Below are positions 1-5,452 of a stretch of DNA of 7,677 nt, piece by piece. The stretch covers positions 1 through 7,677 of the forward strand of contig DGIZ01000016.1 in assembly GCA_002386585.1 (NCBI GenBank), written 5' to 3'. This DNA comes from Brevundimonas sp. UBA4609. GTDB taxonomy: Bacteria; Pseudomonadota; Alphaproteobacteria; Caulobacterales; Caulobacteraceae. Positions within the stretch are counted from its first letter, which is position 1. Each line of letters starts with the position of its first letter. The translations under genes and the position numbers were made by a program. The notes beneath the pieces are model-generated. The model searched no databases. It was not told the DNA's origin and was given only the letters and a program-made list of their open reading frames with translations.

Positions 1-4
1 AAAT

Positions 5-167
5 CCTTCTCCCCTTGTGGGAGAAGGTGGTCGCGGTAGCGACCGGATGAGGGGGTGCGGCGACGTCTGACGGGGCGGCGCTGGAGCTAAGATAAGAGGC
101 GGACGTCCCGGCCACACCCCTCATCCGACCTGCTTCGCAGGCCACCTTCTCCCACAAGGGGAGAAGG
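5..167. repeat. Compound intergenic inverted repeat downstream of astA
   Basis: Arms 5-30 and 142-167 are perfect 26-base reverse complements. A less exact inner extension follows: the CGGATGAGGGG-type segment near 44-55 matches the complement of 113-127. Each outer arm also folds alone. In the left arm, stem 5-13/19-27 closes a CTTGT loop. A second hairpin (29-34/39-44) follows it, and a short CCTGC/GCAGG hairpin (129-133/137-141) lies in the right half. From memory, repeats of this type are scattered through Caulobacterales and other alphaproteobacterial genomes; that was not checked. The element begins about 20 bases past the astA stop, so it may end the transcript or protect its 3' end. 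No clear T-run makes it a standard intrinsic terminator. Confidence 0.85.
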
Positions 168-186
168 GCGTTGTTGAGCGCGGGCG

Positions 187-1194
187 TCACGATTTCACCC
201 TGACCGTTGCGCCGTCCTTGATCTTCAGGGCGGCGGCGACGTCGGGGGTCATGCGCGCCAGGTCGCCGTCCACCAGCACGCGGGCGCGCACGGCGCGGAA
301 GGCGGCGACGCTGTCGGTCGAGACGAGGGAGGGCAGATCGACCTCGACCTCCTTCTCGATGCGGGCGGTCAGGACGCGGGCGTCGCGCACCGTGCGGATG
401 TTGTCGCGGCCGCAGGCGACGGTCGGTCCGGCGTCGAAGATGTCGATCAGGCCGTTGGGGCGGAAGCCTTCGCTTTCCAGCAGGGCCATGGCGGGCACGC
501 CCTGCGGGTGGACCTTGCCGATCACGGCGCGGGCCGGTTCGGGCAGCAGGTCGATGTAGATGGGGTGGCGCGGCGCCAGGTCGAGGATGAACTGCTTGTC
601 GGTCGAGCCGGTCATGCGGTCGGCGTCGTCGAAATCCATCGGGAAGAATTTGTGCGCCACATGGTCCCAGAAGGGGCAGTAGCCGTCGGGCGTGAAGACG
701 CCGCGCAGCTCGGCCAGCACATTGTCGGCGAACAGGTCCGGCTGGGCGCCGATCAGCATGTAGCGCGACTGGCTGAGCAGGCGCCCCGCGCCGCCCTTGC
801 GACGGTCGGCCTTCAGAAACAGGGAGCCGACTTCGGTCCAGCCGGTGCATTCGTTGACCAGCACCAGGGTCTGATGGTTCAGCTTCACGCTCAGCGACGG
901 CGACTGGACGGTGTTGTTGACGACGCGGAAGCTGAAGAAGGGCCGCTTCAGCCCAACCGTCGCCTTGACCGAGCCGATGCCGTCGATGTCGCCCGTGTCC
1001 CCGTCCTCCAGCATCAGGGTGTACCAGGCCTCTTCGGGCGCGATCCTGCCTTCAAAACTGGCCTTGCTGAGCTCCAGCCGCTCGCTCAGGACATCGGCGT
1101 CCTCGGGCAGGCTGGTGAAGCCGGGGCCGGACAGGATGGCCAGTTCGAGCAGGTGATGAAGGTCGGCGGGACCGGCGGGGCGAACAACGAGCAC
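187..1194 (-). CDS. astA: Arginine N-succinyltransferase (AST pathway)
   Basis: This enzyme transfers a succinyl group from succinyl-CoA to the alpha-amino group of L-arginine. It is the first step of the arginine succinyltransferase route, which degrades arginine to glutamate in the cytoplasm. The 335-residue product is close to the family length of about 340. It carries family-typical stretches: SGPGFTSLP at 22-30, GRLLSQSRYML at 137-147, FWDHVAHKFFPMDF at 175-188, PIYIDLLPEPARAVIGKVH at 211-229 and GLIDIFDAGPTV at 248-259. The start is GTG at 1194. It is preceded by GGAGG (1205-1201) at 6-base spacing, and an in-frame TGA lies five codons upstream, so no longer start is possible. The gene follows the M20 hydrolase after a 160-base, repeat-containing gap, and the two were probably co-transcribed originally. 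Other AST genes (astB, astD) are not in the window and may lie to the left. Confidence 0.93.
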   Translation of the reverse strand: MLVVRPAGPADLHHLLELAILSGPGFTSLPEDADVLSERLELSKASFEGRIAPEEAWYTLMLEDGDTGDIDGIGSVKATVGLKRPFFSFRVVNNTVQSPSLSVKLNHQTLVLVNECTGWTEVGSLFLKADRRKGGAGRLLSQSRYMLIGAQPDLFADNVLAELRGVFTPDGYCPFWDHVAHKFFPMDFDDADRMTGSTDKQFILDLAPRHPIYIDLLPEPARAVIGKVHPQGVPAMALLESEGFRPNGLIDIFDAGPTVACGRDNIRTVRDARVLTARIEKEVEVDLPSLVSTDSVAAFRAVRARVLVDGDLARMTPDVAAALKIKDGATVRVKS

Positions 1195-1206
1195 TAAATT
1201 CCTCCG

Positions 1207-1337
1207 TCACTCTCGGGCTTGTCCCGAGAGCCTATCGTTGGGCCGGACGCGAGGGTCGGCTTGGTGTTTGGCGACCGGAACAGCCGCGAACGGCTCGCCC
1301 GTTGAACCATGGGCCCTCGGGACAGGCCCGAGGGTGA
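1207..1337. repeat. Pair of facing palindromic repeats between the M20 hydrolase and astA
   Basis: Two 26-base palindromic units face each other at 1207-1232 and 1312-1337; one matches the reverse complement of the other at 23 of 26 bases. Each folds by itself: stem 1210-1217/1223-1230 with a CTTGT loop, and stem 1314-1321/1327-1334 with a loop that reads CCTGT on the minus strand. Two facing palindromes around a short spacer form a REP/BIME-like arrangement. They fill most of the gap between the hydrolase stop and the astA ribosome binding site, leaving GGAGG at 1205-1201 free. They could reduce read-through or direct mRNA processing, giving unequal expression of the two genes; that is inference. 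Confidence 0.8.
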
Positions 1338-1354
1338 CGATGAGGGCGTTACGC

Positions 1355-2617
1355 TCACATCGTCTCCAGTCGGAGCTGTTTCAGTTTGAGGGCGTCGATC
1401 TCGCCCGAGGCGATCTTGCACAGGATCAGGGCGGACAACTGGGCGCGCTCGACGAAGCTGGCGGGCCAGGCGAATTCCTGATCCGAGTGAATCTCGCCGC
1501 CGACCACGCCCAGGGTGTCTACGTTGGGCAGGCCTGCGGCGTGGAGGTTGTTGCCCTCGCAGACGCCGCCCGAGGGTTTCCAGGCGATGGTCTGGCCGAG
1601 CAGGTCGCCCGCGTCGCGCACGGCGTGGAACAGGGCCGTCTGGCTGGCGTCCATCGGCTTGGGCGCGCGGGTCATGCCGCCGTGCAGGTCCAGCGTCAGG
1701 CCGGGGAAGGGCGGCTCGGCGGCGAGGGCGCGCACCGTTTCGTCGATCCACGTCGCTCCTTGCGCGTCCGGCACGCGGACGTTGAAGCGGACGACGGCGT
1801 TGTCGGCCACGACGTTCAGGGGGCCGCCCCCTGCGATCTTGGCGACATTGACGGTCACGCCCTCGCGCTGGCCGTTCAGACCATGCAGGCGGGCGGCGAT
1901 GATGGCGGCGCCCGCGACGGCGTTGGCGCCCTCGTGGAAGGCGCGGCCTGCGTGGGCGGCCTTGCCGGTGACGATCAGGTGGAAATTGCCGCTGCCCTTG
2001 CGCTCGCCCGCCAGGGTGCCGTCGGACAGGGCGGGCTCATAGGTCAGGCCGACATGGCCGTGCGCGCCCAGTTCCGCCAACAGCGGCGCAGAGGCGGGCG
2101 AGCCGATCTCTTCATCGGGGGACAGCAGGACGGTCCAGCCGACTCGGGCCTTGTCGGGACGGGTCTCGAAGGCTTCCAGCGCGGCCAGCATGACGCTGAT
2201 CCCGCCCTTCATGTCGGCGATGCCGGGGCCGTTCAGGGCGCCGTCGTCGTCGCGCGTGACGACGCGCTGGAAGGCGCTGTCGGCGGGGAAGACGGTGTCG
2301 TAGTGGCCGGTCAGCACGACCTGAAGCGGCGCCTCGGGCCGGGCGGTGACCTTCAGGCAGTCGGCGTAGCTTTCTGCGATCACCGCGCCGCTGTCGGCGA
2401 CGGCGGTCGAGCCTTGGGTCGGCACGCGCTCGACCGTCGCCGCCGCACCGAAGGCGGCCCGCGCCGTGGCGTCCAGAACGTCGAGAACCCGCGCCAGCCC
2501 TTCGGCGTGGCGGCTGCCTGAGTTGATGTCGGACCAGTCGATGGCGCGTTGAACAATGGCGTCGCCACGGGCCGCGACGTGGTCCAGCACGGCCTGATCC
2601 TGAGGTTCGATCCGCAT
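1355..2617 (-). CDS. M20 family metallo-hydrolase, carboxypeptidase G2-like, paired with astA
   Basis: This is a 420-residue zinc-dependent amidohydrolase of the M20 family. All expected metal and catalytic residues are visible: H105 and D107 in TGHYDTVFP, bridging D135 in GPGIADMKGG, catalytic E169 and metal ligand E170 in SPDEEIGS, E194 in LTYEP, and H377 in GGEIHSDQEFA. The inserted dimerisation domain, roughly 205-320, contains GKAAHAG (218-224). No signal peptide is seen, so it should be cytoplasmic. The pattern is closer to carboxypeptidase G2-type enzymes, which release C-terminal glutamate from N-acyl compounds, than to ArgE or DapE, but the substrate cannot be read from sequence. Lying upstream of astA, it may process an AST intermediate such as N-succinylglutamate. 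The start ATG at 2617 has only a weak AGGG eight bases upstream. A promoter-like site sits so close that the mRNA may be almost leaderless. Confidence 0.88.
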   Translation of the reverse strand: MRIEPQDQAVLDHVAARGDAIVQRAIDWSDINSGSRHAEGLARVLDVLDATARAAFGAAATVERVPTQGSTAVADSGAVIAESYADCLKVTARPEAPLQVVLTGHYDTVFPADSAFQRVVTRDDDGALNGPGIADMKGGISVMLAALEAFETRPDKARVGWTVLLSPDEEIGSPASAPLLAELGAHGHVGLTYEPALSDGTLAGERKGSGNFHLIVTGKAAHAGRAFHEGANAVAGAAIIAARLHGLNGQREGVTVNVAKIAGGGPLNVVADNAVVRFNVRVPDAQGATWIDETVRALAAEPPFPGLTLDLHGGMTRAPKPMDASQTALFHAVRDAGDLLGQTIAWKPSGGVCEGNNLHAAGLPNVDTLGVVGGEIHSDQEFAWPASFVERAQLSALILCKIASGEIDALKLKQLRLETM

Positions 2618-2624
2618 GACCGCG

Positions 2625-2653
2625 ACCCTAGACGGGGCGAGGAAAAAGGTGAA
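2625..2653 (-). promoter_or_regulatory. Putative housekeeping promoter for the M20 hydrolase-astA unit
   Basis: Reading the minus strand, TTCACCT (2653-2647), a 14-base spacer and TCTAGGGT (2632-2625) fit the spacing of the published Caulobacter housekeeping pattern TTGACGS-N10-14-GCTANAWC, with imperfect matches in both boxes. The 13-mer TCTAGGGTCGCGG that includes the -10 box recurs exactly at 6926-6938, ahead of another gene. Transcription would begin near 2618-2619, almost on the ATG at 2617. Confidence 0.4.
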
Positions 2654-2679
2654 GGCGGGGCGGTTTCTCTCTCACGCCC

Positions 2680-2708
2680 TTGGGATTTCGGCGTCAGGCG
2701 GGATAGTT
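2680..2708 (+). promoter_or_regulatory. Putative promoter for the membrane-protein/ArsC-like operon
   Basis: TTGGGAT (2680-2686), a 14-base spacer and GGATAGTT (2701-2708) have the same spacing as the opposing promoter candidate and resemble the Caulobacter -35/-10 pattern. A start near 2714-2716 would leave a leader of about 20 bases containing the GGGAG ribosome binding site at 2724-2728, before the ATG at 2735. The two candidates point away from each other in a 117-base gap. Confidence 0.38.
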
Positions 2709-2734
2709 TCGCCGCCTCAGTCAGGGAGTCGCGC

Positions 2735-3208
2735 ATGAACCGTCGGATCGCACCGCCTCAACCCTTCGCCCCGGTCGATTCGGCCGAGACGGCGATGGCG
2801 CTGGCGCGGGGCAGCGCCTGGGCGTTCTGGATCTGGGCGGCCGTGGGCCTGATGCAGGCGGGACTGGTCTGGTTTCAGGGCGATGCCGCGCATCAGGATG
2901 TGCGCGGCGCCACCACGGGCTTCATGATCTTCTTCGCAGGCTTCGCCGCCGTGCTGGGATGGATGCAGCACCGCAAGCCCAACCGCGTCCTGCCGGTGTT
3001 CGGCCTGGCCTGGGCTCTTTATGAGCTGAGCGCCCTGTCCGTCGGCCTGCTGGTCGGCGCGCCGCTGGCGGCGCCGGGGCTGCCGGGGTGGAGCATCGCC
3101 CTGGGGGCGGCGGGCATGGTGCTGTGCCTGCTGCTGCACATCGGCGGCCTGCGCGGAGCGGCCGCCATGGGGCGGCTCGCCTCGGCCCCATCCGGCGACC
3201 AGGCCTGA
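2735..3208 (+). CDS. Small four-helix membrane protein of unknown function (paralog of the next gene)
   Basis: The 157-residue product has four probable membrane helices, near residues 27-47, 60-77, 85-108 and 118-138, with short ends and no recognised domain. The ATG at 2735 was chosen because GGGAG lies six bases upstream. The reading frame is open further left to 2549, but that extension would overlap the divergent M20 gene and its promoter. The protein aligns with the next one: PFAP at 10-13 against 14-17, Q78/R80/K81/P87/Y96 against Q103/R105/K106/P112/Y121, and a final (L/F)RG motif. This points to an old tandem duplication. It should lie in the inner membrane. It is the first gene of a probable five-gene plus-strand run. 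No function is proposed. Confidence 0.8.
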   Translation: MNRRIAPPQPFAPVDSAETAMALARGSAWAFWIWAAVGLMQAGLVWFQGDAAHQDVRGATTGFMIFFAGFAAVLGWMQHRKPNRVLPVFGLAWALYELSALSVGLLVGAPLAAPGLPGWSIALGAAGMVLCLLLHIGGLRGAAAMGRLASAPSGDQA

Positions 3209-3227
3209 ACGATATCCGGGGGAATAG

Positions 3228-3758
3228 ATGAAACATGAGCTCAAGCTGTGGTTGCGCGCGGCCAATCCCTTTGCGCCGCCGCGCGGCATGGCGGAGGCGC
3301 AGCGGTCCGCTCGTGCGGGAGCTGTCGCCCTGGCCGTGTCCGCCGTTCAGAGTGTGGCGAGCCTGCCGATGATGTCGGACAAGCTGGCGCAGTCCATGAC
3401 CGAGGTCACGCAGGCCCAGGGCGGATCGGCGGCGGATCAGGCGATGATGGAGGGCGTTATGACCGTCCTGGCGCCGACGATAATCGCGATGATGGCCGCC
3501 TTTTCCATTCTGTATCTGGCTCTGGCCGTGGTGCAGTGGCGCAAGGCGACGTGGGTGATCCCCGCCATCATGCTGGCCCTGCTAGGCTATAGTCTTTTGA
3601 GTCTGGTGGGCGGGTTCCTGACGATGGGATCAGTGATGAGCGAACTGCAATCACCCTTCTCCATCGTCCTGTGGCTCGTCCAACTGGCCATGGGCCTGGT
3701 CTATGTGGCGGCGTTTCGCGGCGGCCGTATGTTTGATCAGTTGAAACGGAGCGTCTGA
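3228..3758 (+). CDS. Small four-helix membrane protein of unknown function (second paralog)
   Basis: The 176-residue product has probable membrane helices near 31-48, 78-102, 107-133 and 143-163. The start ATG at 3228 follows a GGGGGA purine run at four-base spacing and lies 19 bases past the previous stop. The protein resembles its upstream neighbour over nearly the whole length. The main difference is about 21 extra residues, rich in Gln, Met and Ser, between helices 1 and 2 (about 47-77). The helix 2-3 region matches without gaps at a constant offset of 25 residues, with 11 identities over 29 positions. The next gene starts only two bases after this stop, so translation is probably coupled. 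No function is proposed. Confidence 0.82.
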   Translation: MKHELKLWLRAANPFAPPRGMAEAQRSARAGAVALAVSAVQSVASLPMMSDKLAQSMTEVTQAQGGSAADQAMMEGVMTVLAPTIIAMMAAFSILYLALAVVQWRKATWVIPAIMLALLGYSLLSLVGGFLTMGSVMSELQSPFSIVLWLVQLAMGLVYVAAFRGGRMFDQLKRSV

Positions 3759-3760
3759 CC

Positions 3761-4102
3761 ATGACCGTCACCCTTTACCACAACCCGAAATGCTCGACCT
3801 CGCGCAAGGCGCTGGAGCTGTTGCGCGAGCGGGGAAGCGAGCCGACGGTGGTCGAGTATCTGAAGACCGGCTGGGACGCCGAGACCCTGAACCGTCTGGC
3901 GCGCGAGACGGGCGGCGGGCTGGAGGGCCTGCTGCGCAAGAAGGAGGCGAAAGCCGCCGAGCTTCTGGCTGCGGACGCCGACGATGCGACGATCCTGGCC
4001 GCCATGATCGAGAGTCCGGTCATCGTCGAGCGCCCCATCGCGGAGACAGCAAAGGGCGCGGCGATCGGGCGGCCGGTCGAGGCGGTGCTGGGGGTTCTAT
4101 AG
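3761..4102 (+). CDS. arsC: ArsC-family reductase (glutaredoxin-type arsenate reductase or YfgD-like)
   Basis: The 113-residue protein has the thioredoxin-related ArsC fold. The N-terminal YHNPKCSTSRK (6-16) holds the catalytic cysteine C11. The three arginines that bind the oxyanion in plasmid R773 ArsC have counterparts here: R59 in LLRKK, R91 in ERPI and R104 in GRPVE. In characterised members the cysteine forms a bond with arsenate, which is then reduced with glutathione and glutaredoxin to arsenite. The protein is shorter than R773 ArsC (141 residues) and closer in length to the chromosomal YfgD type. No arsR, arsB or acr3 is nearby, so a general redox role is as likely as arsenic detoxification. 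The ATG at 3761 is two bases after the previous stop; a GGAG lies upstream within that gene's end. Confidence 0.87.
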   Translation: MTVTLYHNPKCSTSRKALELLRERGSEPTVVEYLKTGWDAETLNRLARETGGGLEGLLRKKEAKAAELLAADADDATILAAMIESPVIVERPIAETAKGAAIGRPVEAVLGVL

Positions 4103-4128
4103 GGACGCGCAGTCGCGGTGGAGGCTTT

Positions 4129-4156
4129 GATGTTCGCTTATGGGTGGAAAGCGGAC
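4129..4156 (+). repeat. Short direct repeat, upstream copy
   Basis: This segment matches 4565-4591 in the same orientation at about 22 of 28 positions with one gap. The core ATGGGTSGAAAGCSGAC has two mismatches in 17 bases. With the second copy it brackets the body of the ORF at 4193. From memory, an 'ATGGGTCGAAAGCGGAC' motif recurs in intergenic DNA of several alphaproteobacteria; this was not verified. Confidence 0.6.
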
Positions 4157-4192
4157 ATTGGCCGACAGCCGCTCGGGGGATAGGCTTACGCT

Positions 4193-4672
4193 ATGAAACA
4201 GCTATCCGCGCTCGAAATGGCCGCAGCTGTCATTCTGGCGAAGCAAGTGAGCCTCGATGGGGGCCATGCTCTCATCGAGCAGTTGAAGACGGCTGAGGTT
4301 TCTGGCCGCGAATTCACAGGTTGCGGTTTTTACACTGAGTTCGGTGTGGACAGGGCGTTGCCGCCTGCCGTGGTCACCATCAGCCCCGGGGGATGGGTTC
4401 GCTCTGAAGTGGGGCCGCACGCCTACCCCTTAGAGTTCATGCTCTACGTCAAAGACGGCTACGCGGAGATGATCGAAGCCTACAGCTATTTCGACAGCTA
4501 CGGCGACATCGACTTTTTGACTGCACCATTTACCGCGCCCAACGCCTTCGATCCTCCGGCCATCGAGGTCCGCAATGGGTCGAAAGCCGACCTGTTCACG
4601 CGCTCCAAATTGACCCATCCGCGCTTCGATGCCAGACCCCGGCTGTTCGTCACGCTTGGAGTTCGCCCATGA
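4193..4672 (+). CDS. Uncharacterised protein with a repeat-derived C-terminal tail
   Basis: This 159-residue ORF is not recognised. Residues 1-125 look like a soluble globular protein: an N-terminal helix, then a central part with GREFTGCGFYTEFGV (38-52), ISPGGWVRSEVG (63-74) and FMLYVKDGYAEMIEAYSYF (82-100). That order recalls uncharacterised families with a 'reftGvGFftdf ... lyvkdG.l..lE.Y' pattern. From residue 126, NGSKAD (128-133) and the following basic tail come from the repeat at 4565-4591, so the native C-terminus may have been replaced. The base composition looks less GC-rich than the neighbours, with a rare TTA leucine codon at L80, which suggests transfer. The ATG at 4193 has only a weak AGG eight bases upstream. 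The stop overlaps the next start as ATGA at 4669-4672. It is probably a real gene or a recently truncated one. Confidence 0.55.
   Translation: MKQLSALEMAAAVILAKQVSLDGGHALIEQLKTAEVSGREFTGCGFYTEFGVDRALPPAVVTISPGGWVRSEVGPHAYPLEFMLYVKDGYAEMIEAYSYFDSYGDIDFLTAPFTAPNAFDPPAIEVRNGSKADLFTRSKLTHPRFDARPRLFVTLGVRP
4565..4591 (+). repeat. Short direct repeat, downstream copy inside the ORF 3' end
   Basis: This is the second copy of the repeat at 4129-4156, 435 bases downstream in the same orientation. It encodes roughly residues 125-133 of the uncharacterised ORF. The core ATGGGTCGAAAGCCGAC is at 4575-4591. Confidence 0.6.
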
Positions 4673-5022
4673 CCCGCACCCTGTATGGCATCAAGGCCTG
4701 CGACACGATGAAGAAGGCGCGCGTCTGGCTGGATCAGAACGGCGTCGCCTATGACTTCCACGACTACAAGGCCGCAGGCGCGAACCGCGCCGAGGTGGAG
4801 CGCTGGGTCGCCGAGCATGGCTGGGAGAAGGTGCTGAACCGGGCGGGCACCACCTTCCGCAAGCTGCCCGACTCCGACAAGGCCGACATCGACGCCGCCA
4901 AGGCGGTGGATCTGATGCTGGCCCAGCCGTCGATGATCAAGCGGCCGGTGCTGGATCTGGGCGACGGGCGGACGCTGCTGGGCTTCAAGCCGGAAGTCTA
5001 CGCCGAGGCCCTGAAGGGCTGA
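4669..5022 (+). CDS. ArsC/Spx-fold protein, YffB-like
   Basis: The 117-residue protein belongs to the YffB/Spx branch of the ArsC-fold family. The N-terminal LYGIKACDTMKKARVWL (5-21) has a single conserved cysteine C11 and no CXXC pair. FHDYK (30-34), GWEKVLNRAGTTFRKL (51-66), KRPVLDLGDGR (91-101) and LLGF (103-106) follow the E. coli YffB pattern closely. YffB has been reported to act as a glutathione-dependent thiol reductase, while Spx in Firmicutes binds RNA polymerase; the proteobacterial pattern favours the YffB role. The start at 4669 has GGAG seven bases upstream, encoded within the tail of the preceding ORF, and overlaps that ORF's stop as ATGA. It is distantly related to the ArsC-like gene at 3761. 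Its stop is three bases from the stop of the convergent gene. Confidence 0.87.
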   Translation: MTRTLYGIKACDTMKKARVWLDQNGVAYDFHDYKAAGANRAEVERWVAEHGWEKVLNRAGTTFRKLPDSDKADIDAAKAVDLMLAQPSMIKRPVLDLGDGRTLLGFKPEVYAEALKG

Positions 5023-5025
5023 GGC

Positions 5026-5262
5026 TCAGTCCTCTACGGCGGTGGTGGGGCGATCGTGGCCGTCGGCGCGTTCTGTGACCCACTGGCCCGAAGCGTCTTC
5101 ATACTCGATCCAGGAGGTGCGGTCCGGCACGCGTTGTTCGCGCGCCGCCGCCGAGGCCGCCGCCAGCGCCGCTGCGTGGCTGGGGAAGGTCTCGGAATAG
5201 CTGTCGCCCAGCTGGTAGGCCCAGCCGCCGTCGTGCTGGACGATGCGATAGGTGATGTTCAT
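5026..5262 (-). CDS. Small DUF2188-like protein
   Basis: The start was placed at ATG 5262 because a full GGAGG lies five bases upstream, giving 78 residues. A further in-frame ATG at 5289 would add nine residues but would bury this site. The product is a small soluble protein with YRIVQHDGGWAYQLGDSYSETF near the N-terminus, an alanine-rich helix (about 26-40), IEYEDASGQW, and an acidic end. This strand-strand-helix-strand layout and the opening GGWAY-type motif match DUF2188-like proteins seen in many alphaproteobacteria. Their function is not known. The gene converges on the YffB-like gene with three bases between the stops and no visible terminator there. Confidence 0.72.
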   Translation of the reverse strand: MNITYRIVQHDGGWAYQLGDSYSETFPSHAAALAAASAAAREQRVPDRTSWIEYEDASGQWVTERADGHDRPTTAVED

Positions 5263-5421
5263 ACGCGCCTCCGAGGGATCGGCGGCCACCGTCGAACGGC
5301 GACAGAAGCCTGTCGAGTCACGCTGTGGTGACGCATTACGAAGAGTTCATGCGCCGAACTGCATCCATCGGCCATCATCGCCGCCTCTTGTGATCAGAAG
5401 GCCGCCGCATCAGGCTGAGCC

Positions 5422-5447
5422 GGAACACGTTTCATACTAGGGGCGAC
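5422..5447 (+). promoter_or_regulatory. Weak promoter candidate before the ECF sigma operon
   Basis: GGAAC at 5422-5426 resembles the -35 box of ECF-type promoters, and CGAC at 5444-5447 lies 17 bases further on, but it is a poor -10 box. ACTAGGGG (5437-5444) overlaps it and resembles the CTAGGG -10 boxes elsewhere in the window, without a matching -35. The AGGGG also serves as the likely ribosome binding site for the ATG at 5453. The rest of the 190-base gap 5263-5452 holds only short hairpins, such as 5300-5305/5310-5315 with loop AAGC and 5344-5348/5356-5360. Confidence 0.2.
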
Positions 5448-5452
5448 AACCC

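Noticed and set aside
508..1197. Plus-strand open frame of 229 codons opposite astA
   Set aside because: It is the antisense shadow of a confidently recognised astA; no plausible ribosome binding site or family motif.
1..1337. Possible CRISPR array or insertion sequence from the repeated palindromes
   Set aside because: There is no series of evenly spaced direct repeats and no transposase gene; the units are short inverted palindromes of REP type.
1194..1751. Minus-strand frame overlapping the end of the M20 gene and the repeat pair
   Set aside because: It lies in another frame of the M20 gene, is rich in Arg and Pro, and passes through both palindromes.
1238..2521. Long plus-strand open frame of 427 codons opposite the M20 gene
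   Set aside because: The product is compositionally odd and shows no family motifs, while the opposite strand encodes a full set of M20 catalytic motifs. High-GC codon use leaves the antisense frame open.
2549..2734. Longer start for the first membrane protein
   Set aside because: The extension would overlap the divergent M20 gene and both promoter candidates; GGGAG at 2724-2728 points to the ATG at 2735.
3761..4102. Arsenic-resistance island
   Set aside because: Only an ArsC-type reductase is present; no regulator, efflux pump or other ars gene is seen in the window.
5291..5315. Overlapping small hairpins (GTCG/CGAC and CGACAG/CTGTCG) before the DUF2188-like gene as a riboswitch-like switch
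   Set aside because: The stems are only four to six base pairs, with no T-run and no conserved aptamer pattern; chance is a sufficient explanation.
5252..5440. Plus-strand 62-codon ORF in the gap before the ECF operon
   Set aside because: No ribosome binding site, no recognisable motif, and it overlaps the 5' end of the minus-strand DUF2188-like gene.
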